The notes under the pieces: model-generated
The model's input: only the letters and a program-made list of their open reading frames with translations
Database searches by the model: none
Told to the model about the DNA's origin: nothing
NCBI GenBank assembly: GCA_943372515.1
Contig: CALRYY010000010.1
Span: 11,792 to 75,791, forward strand
DNA: 64,000 nucleotides
DNA from: RAM1 sp943372515
Lineage (GTDB): Bacteria; Pseudomonadota; Gammaproteobacteria; Burkholderiales; Burkholderiaceae_C
Reading direction: 5' to 3'
In this document: positions 60,564 to 64,000 of the stretch, piece by piece
Layout: each line of letters begins with the position of its first letter
Position numbering within the stretch: position 1 is the first letter of the stretch
Made by a program: the position numbers and the translations under genes

Positions 60564-63500
60564 ATGAAGCGCATGCTGATCAATGCCACGCAGGCCGAAG
60601 AACGCCGGCTGGCCATCGTCGATGGACAAAAACTCCTCGACTACGAAATCGAAATCGAAGGGCGCGAACAGCGCAAGGGCAACATCTACAAGGCGGTCGT
60701 GACCCGCGTGGAGCCCTCGCTGGAAGCCTGCTTTGTGGATTACGGTGAAGACCGCCACGGCTTTTTGCCCTTCAAGGAAATCTCCAAGCAGTATTTCCAG
60801 GGCAACACGCCGCCCAGCCAGGCGCGCATCAGCGACGTGATCCGTGAAGGCCAGGAACTTCTGGTTCAGGTCGAGAAGGAAGAACGTGGCAACAAGGGCG
60901 CTGCCCTGACCACCTTTGTGAGCCTGGCCGGCCGCTACGTGGTGCTGATGCCCAACAACCCGCGCGGCGGTGGCGTCAGCCGCCGCATCGAGGGCGACGA
61001 CCGGGCGGAGCTCAAGGAGGCAATGGACCAGCTGGAATACCCCAACGGCATGTCCATCATTGCGCGCACCAACGGCATCGGCCGCGCCGCCAACGAACTG
61101 CAGTGGGACCTGAACTACCTGCTCAAGCTGTGGAACGCCATTGACGGCGCCACCAAGGGTGCCAAGGGCGCCTTCCTGATCTACCAGGAGTCCAGCCTGG
61201 TCATCCGCGCGATCCGTGACTATTTCAATCACGACATCGGCGACATCCTGATCGACACCGACGACATCTACGAACAGGCGCAGCAGTTCATCGCCCACGT
61301 GATGCCCGAGCACGCCGCCCGCGTCAAGCGCTACCGCGACGACGCGCCGCTGTTCAGCCGCTTCCAGATCGAACACCAGATCGAGTCCGCCTATGCCCGC
61401 ACGGTGCAGCTGCCCAGCGGCGGCGCCATCGTGATCGACCACACCGAAGCGCTGGTCAGCGTGGACGTGAACTCGGCGCGCGCCATCAAGGGTGGCGACA
61501 TTGAAGAGACCGCCACGCGCACCAACCTGGAAGCCGCCGACGAAGTGGCCCGCCAGATGCGCCTGCGTGACCTGGGCGGCCTGATCGTGATCGACTTCAT
61601 CGACATGGAAGAGTCCAAGAACCGCCGCGAGGTTGAAAACCGCCTGCGCGACGCGCTGCGCCAGGACCGCGCCCGTGTGCAGTTCGGCACCATCAGCAAG
61701 TTCGGCCTCATGGAAATGAGCCGCCAGCGCCTGCGCCCTGCCCTGAGCGAAGGCGCCTCCATCCCCTGCCCGCGCTGCGGCGGCTCGGGCCACATCCGCG
61801 ACACGGAATCGTCAGCCCTGCAGATCCTGCGCATCATCCAGGAAGAGTCCATGAAGGACAGCACGGCGTCCGTGCTGTGCCAGGTGCCGGTGGAAGTCGC
61901 GTCGTTCCTGCTGAACGAAAAGCGCACCGAAATCGCCAAGATCGAGCTCAAGCAGCGCATCAACGTGCTGCTGGTGCCCAACAAGACCATGGAGACGCCG
62001 CACTACAAGCTGGAACGCCTGAAGCACGACGACCCGCGACTGGACCGCGTTGAAGCCAGCTACACCATGGCTGAAGAAATCGAGGACCCGACCGCCGTCA
62101 CCCGCCGTTCACAGGAACCGACCAACAAGCAGACGCCGGTCATCAAGGGCGTGCTGCCCGACGCACCGGCGCCCATCGCCGTGCCCAAGCCCGAACCAGT
62201 GGCCGTGCAACCGGTGGTGGCCAAAGCCCCCGTGGCCGCACCTGCCCCGGCAGAAACCGGCTTCTTTGGCTGGATCAAGGGCCTGTTTGGTGCCAGCGCT
62301 CCGGCACCAGCACCTGCAGCAGCCCCGGCCCAAACCGGCGCGAAAAAGGACGACAAGCGTGAGGGCCGTGGCGCACGTGACGGCGAGCGCCGCGAGGGCC
62401 GTGGCGGACGCGGTGGCCGTGACGGCGAGCGCCGTGAGGGCCGTCGCGGTGAAGGCCGTGGTGGTGAAGGCCGCAGCGAAGGCCGCAGTGCTGAAGGCCG
62501 CAGCGAAGGCCGCGGCGGCCGGGACGGCGAACAACGCCGCAACGAGCCCCGCGCCGAGGGCGCCGATGCCGCAACGCGGCCCGAGGGCCGCAACGGTCGC
62601 AATGAGGGCCGTGGCGAAGCACGGGGTGGTGAAGGCCGCAGCGAAGGCCGTGATGGCGAGCGCCGCAACGACCGGGGTGACCGTGGCGATCGCCAAGGCC
62701 CGCGTGAGCGTCGCGAGGGCGGCCGCGAAGGCGCCCGCGATGTCAACCGTGAAGCCGACAACCGCGTGCAGGCCGACGGCGCCCAGACTGCCCCGGCCAG
62801 CACCGACGCAGCCGCAGGCACAGAAGCCCGCCAGGACCGCGCACCGCGCAACGGCGAACGCCGTGAACGTGGCGAGCGTGGCGGTGAAGGCCGCCGTGAA
62901 CGCGGTGAGCGCCGCAACGACCGCGGCCCGCGCCACGACGAAGCACCGGCCGGCGCAGGCGCCACCGTGGCAGCTGTCGCCGACATGGGCACCTCCCAAG
63001 GCGCGCCCATGGCCAACGCCGTGCTGGAATCCCACGCCCACCAGGACATGCCGCAAGACGGCCGGGCCCACGAGCAGGTCAACGACCAGCCCGCAGGCCA
63101 GGACGACAACGGCGAAGGCCGCCGTGACCGCCGCTCGCGCGACCGTTACGGCCGTGACCGCCGCGAACGTGGCGACCAGCGCCCGGCCCAGGGCAGCGAC
63201 GCGCAGCAGGACGAACAACCCGCCCAGCCGTCAATGTTTGAAGCTTTCCGCACGCCCGCAGCTGCGCAACCGGCCGCACCGGTGCAACAAGCGGATGCTG
63301 CATCTGCGGCACCGGTTGTTACCGCACCCGTTGCAGCCCCCGTGCCGACGCCCGTTGCTGCGCCGGTTGCAGCCGCGCCCCGTGTGGCAGCACCCGTTGC
63401 CGCAGCCCCGGCGCCAGCAGCGTCCACAGGCAAGGCCCTGCCACGTGTGCAGGCGTTCCAGCTGCCGGTGGACGAGCTGGCACGTGTGGCCGAAAGCTCG

Positions 63501-63695
63501 GGCCTGCAATGGGTCAACTCAGACGCTGAGCGCATCGCGGCCGCACAAGCCGCCATCGCCGCCGAGCCCAAGCCGGTGCATGTGCCGCGCGAACGCCCCC
63601 CGCTGGTGGTGGCCGAAGAAGGCCCGCTGGTGCTGGTGGAAACCCGCCGAGACCTGCGCGAAGTGGCCCTGCCTTTTGAGCAGAACGGCTCCTGA
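60564..63695 (+). CDS. rne: Ribonuclease E
   Basis: Essential endoribonuclease and degradosome scaffold, 1043 aa. An S1 RNA-binding domain (about 37-120) is followed by the catalytic core. The metal-binding Asp301 (VDVNSA) and Asp344 (VIDFIDM) have the same spacing as E. coli Asp303/Asp346. The Zn-link cysteines are Cys402 and Cys405 in CPRCGGSGH. From about residue 520 the tail is disordered: an Ala/Pro linker, a long Arg/Gly/Glu repeat region with EGR units (about 595-870), then an Ala/Pro/Val-rich part. The conserved end reads VLVETRRDL. The ATG at 60564 follows AGGTGA. Confidence 0.97.
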   Translation: MKRMLINATQAEERRLAIVDGQKLLDYEIEIEGREQRKGNIYKAVVTRVEPSLEACFVDYGEDRHGFLPFKEISKQYFQGNTPPSQARISDVIREGQELLVQVEKEERGNKGAALTTFVSLAGRYVVLMPNNPRGGGVSRRIEGDDRAELKEAMDQLEYPNGMSIIARTNGIGRAANELQWDLNYLLKLWNAIDGATKGAKGAFLIYQESSLVIRAIRDYFNHDIGDILIDTDDIYEQAQQFIAHVMPEHAARVKRYRDDAPLFSRFQIEHQIESAYARTVQLPSGGAIVIDHTEALVSVDVNSARAIKGGDIEETATRTNLEAADEVARQMRLRDLGGLIVIDFIDMEESKNRREVENRLRDALRQDRARVQFGTISKFGLMEMSRQRLRPALSEGASIPCPRCGGSGHIRDTESSALQILRIIQEESMKDSTASVLCQVPVEVASFLLNEKRTEIAKIELKQRINVLLVPNKTMETPHYKLERLKHDDPRLDRVEASYTMAEEIEDPTAVTRRSQEPTNKQTPVIKGVLPDAPAPIAVPKPEPVAVQPVVAKAPVAAPAPAETGFFGWIKGLFGASAPAPAPAAAPAQTGAKKDDKREGRGARDGERREGRGGRGGRDGERREGRRGEGRGGEGRSEGRSAEGRSEGRGGRDGEQRRNEPRAEGADAATRPEGRNGRNEGRGEARGGEGRSEGRDGERRNDRGDRGDRQGPRERREGGREGARDVNREADNRVQADGAQTAPASTDAAAGTEARQDRAPRNGERRERGERGGEGRRERGERRNDRGPRHDEAPAGAGATVAAVADMGTSQGAPMANAVLESHAHQDMPQDGRAHEQVNDQPAGQDDNGEGRRDRRSRDRYGRDRRERGDQRPAQGSDAQQDEQPAQPSMFEAFRTPAAAQPAAPVQQADAASAAPVVTAPVAAPVPTPVAAPVAAAPRVAAPVAAAPAPAASTGKALPRVQAFQLPVDELARVAESSGLQWVNSDAERIAAAQAAIAAEPKPVHVPRERPPLVVAEEGPLVLVETRRDLREVALPFEQNGS

Positions 63696-63726
63696 CGCAG
63701 CAGCCCTGCAGCCATGAACAAAGGGC

Positions 63727-63760
63727 CAAGGCCTCCTTCGGGAGGCCTTGTGCTTTTTTA
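63727..63760 (+). terminator. Intrinsic terminator of rne
   Basis: Perfect 10-bp stem CAAGGCCTCC/GGAGGCCTTG around a TTCG tetraloop, followed by TGCTTTTTTA, 31 bases after the rne stop. Confidence 0.95.
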
Positions 63761-64000
63761 GCCAGCATTCTCCATTGCCCGTCTGCATTAGGGCCTGCTA
63801 ACACTATCCCCGGTTTCTCTGGGGGAATACGCCCGTCGCGCCGGGGCGGCGCCTTCGCCACCAGAGCCCGGCCCCCTTCGGGGTGAGCCGCTGCAGTGCT
63901 CGGCCCGGCGATTAATACCTCGCCCCTTCATAACCACCCGTGCGCCGGTCCTGCGTGCTTCGCGCCCGGGCTCTTGATCGGTGGCGAAAGCGCCGCCCCA
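63761..64000. other. Non-coding right end of the window
   Basis: No gene features are visible after the rne terminator. The stretch contains a small hairpin (63808-63811/63821-63824) and the large inverted repeat listed separately. It may continue past the window edge. Confidence 0.5.
63843..63999. repeat. Large imperfect inverted repeat at the right edge
   Basis: GGGGCGGCGCCTTCGCCACC at 63843-63862, continuing AGAGCCCGG, pairs with the reverse complement of 63965-63999 (20-bp core with one mismatch; GATCA inserted before the AGAGCCCGG part). About 90 bp lie between the arms. It could be a repeat family member or the end of a mobile or structured element. Confidence 0.6.

Noticed and set aside
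62400..62900. CRISPR-like or tandem DNA repeats
   Set aside because: The repetition reflects EGR/GGR codons inside the intact rne reading frame; there are no spacers of uniform length.
62050..63717. A 555-codon frame in another phase over the rne 3' half
   Set aside because: Mirrors the repetitive rne tail; composition is Ala/Pro/Arg-rich with no domain.

Overview
The window is GC-rich, gene-dense chromosomal DNA from a betaproteobacterium, most likely order Burkholderiales, family Comamonadaceae (Acidovorax/Hydrogenophaga/Rhodoferax type). This is inferred from gene order (asd-fimV-truA-trpF-trpB-trpA-accD; lepA-lepB-DUF4845-rnc-era-recO-pdxJ-acpS-nagZ; rpmF-plsX-fabH-fabD-fabG-acpP-fabF next to rpoE-rseA-rseB-mucD), from protein sequence character and from the GC-rich palindromic intergenic repeat near 36.7 kb. 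No rRNA, tRNA, CRISPR array, transposase or phage gene was found.

Layout. (1) 1-9.96 kb: housekeeping genes, plus strand: asd (5' end cut by the window), the polar-hub protein FimV, truA and the coupled trpF-trpB-trpA genes, accD, then a YggT membrane protein and a LON-domain protein. (2) 9.97-35.0 kb: a surface-glycan locus. A divergent membrane dehydratase (PglF/WbpM type) precedes one 16.6-kb plus-strand run of 18 tightly packed genes (11830-28450). That run holds all six pseudaminic acid genes (pseB, C, F, G, H, I), an acyl-building module (two acyl carrier proteins, SDR, metallo-hydrolase, KAS III, MaoC-SDR fusion, FkbH, acyl-AMP ligase) and an acetamidino module (two PseA/WbpG-like proteins around HisH- and HisF-like subunits). 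Facing it on the minus strand are a glycosyltransferase, a pseudaminic-acid-type methylase, AsnB, a PglC-like phosphosugar transferase, a CitE-like aldolase and a MurJ/MviN-like flippase. (3) 35.1-36.7 kb: lysS. (4) 36.8-44.5 kb, minus strand: lepA, lepB, DUF4845, rnc, era, recO, pdxJ, acpS, nagZ. (5) 44.5-45.0 kb: a 517-bp intergenic region with two clear minus-strand intrinsic terminators, a possible small RNA or lepA leader and DnaA-box-like sites. (6) 45.0-55.6 kb, minus strand: rpmF-plsX-fabHDG-acpP-fabF, a YgfX-like protein, then rpoE-rseA-rseB-mucD, placing fatty-acid synthesis beside the envelope-stress regulon. yceD lies upstream of rpmF. (7) 55.7-57.0 kb: maf and an RsmI-like methylase. 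(8) 57.0-60.1 kb, minus strand: rluC, gph, a Rieske protein and an S49 peptidase. (9) 60.6-63.7 kb: rne with a long leader and a strong terminator, followed by a non-coding stretch with a large inverted repeat.

How the glycan genes probably work together (inference from families). PseB-C-H-G-I-F turn UDP-GlcNAc into CMP-pseudaminic acid. The ACP/KAS III/MaoC-SDR/FkbH/ligase genes would make a carrier-bound hydroxyacyl or glyceryl group, and PseA plus HisH/HisF would convert an acetamido group to acetamidino. The methylase and glycosyltransferase would finish and attach the sugar. The PglC-like enzyme would start a lipid-linked glycan, and the MviN-like protein could flip it. The combined acyl and amidino tailoring of a pseudaminic-acid sugar is the most interesting system in the window.
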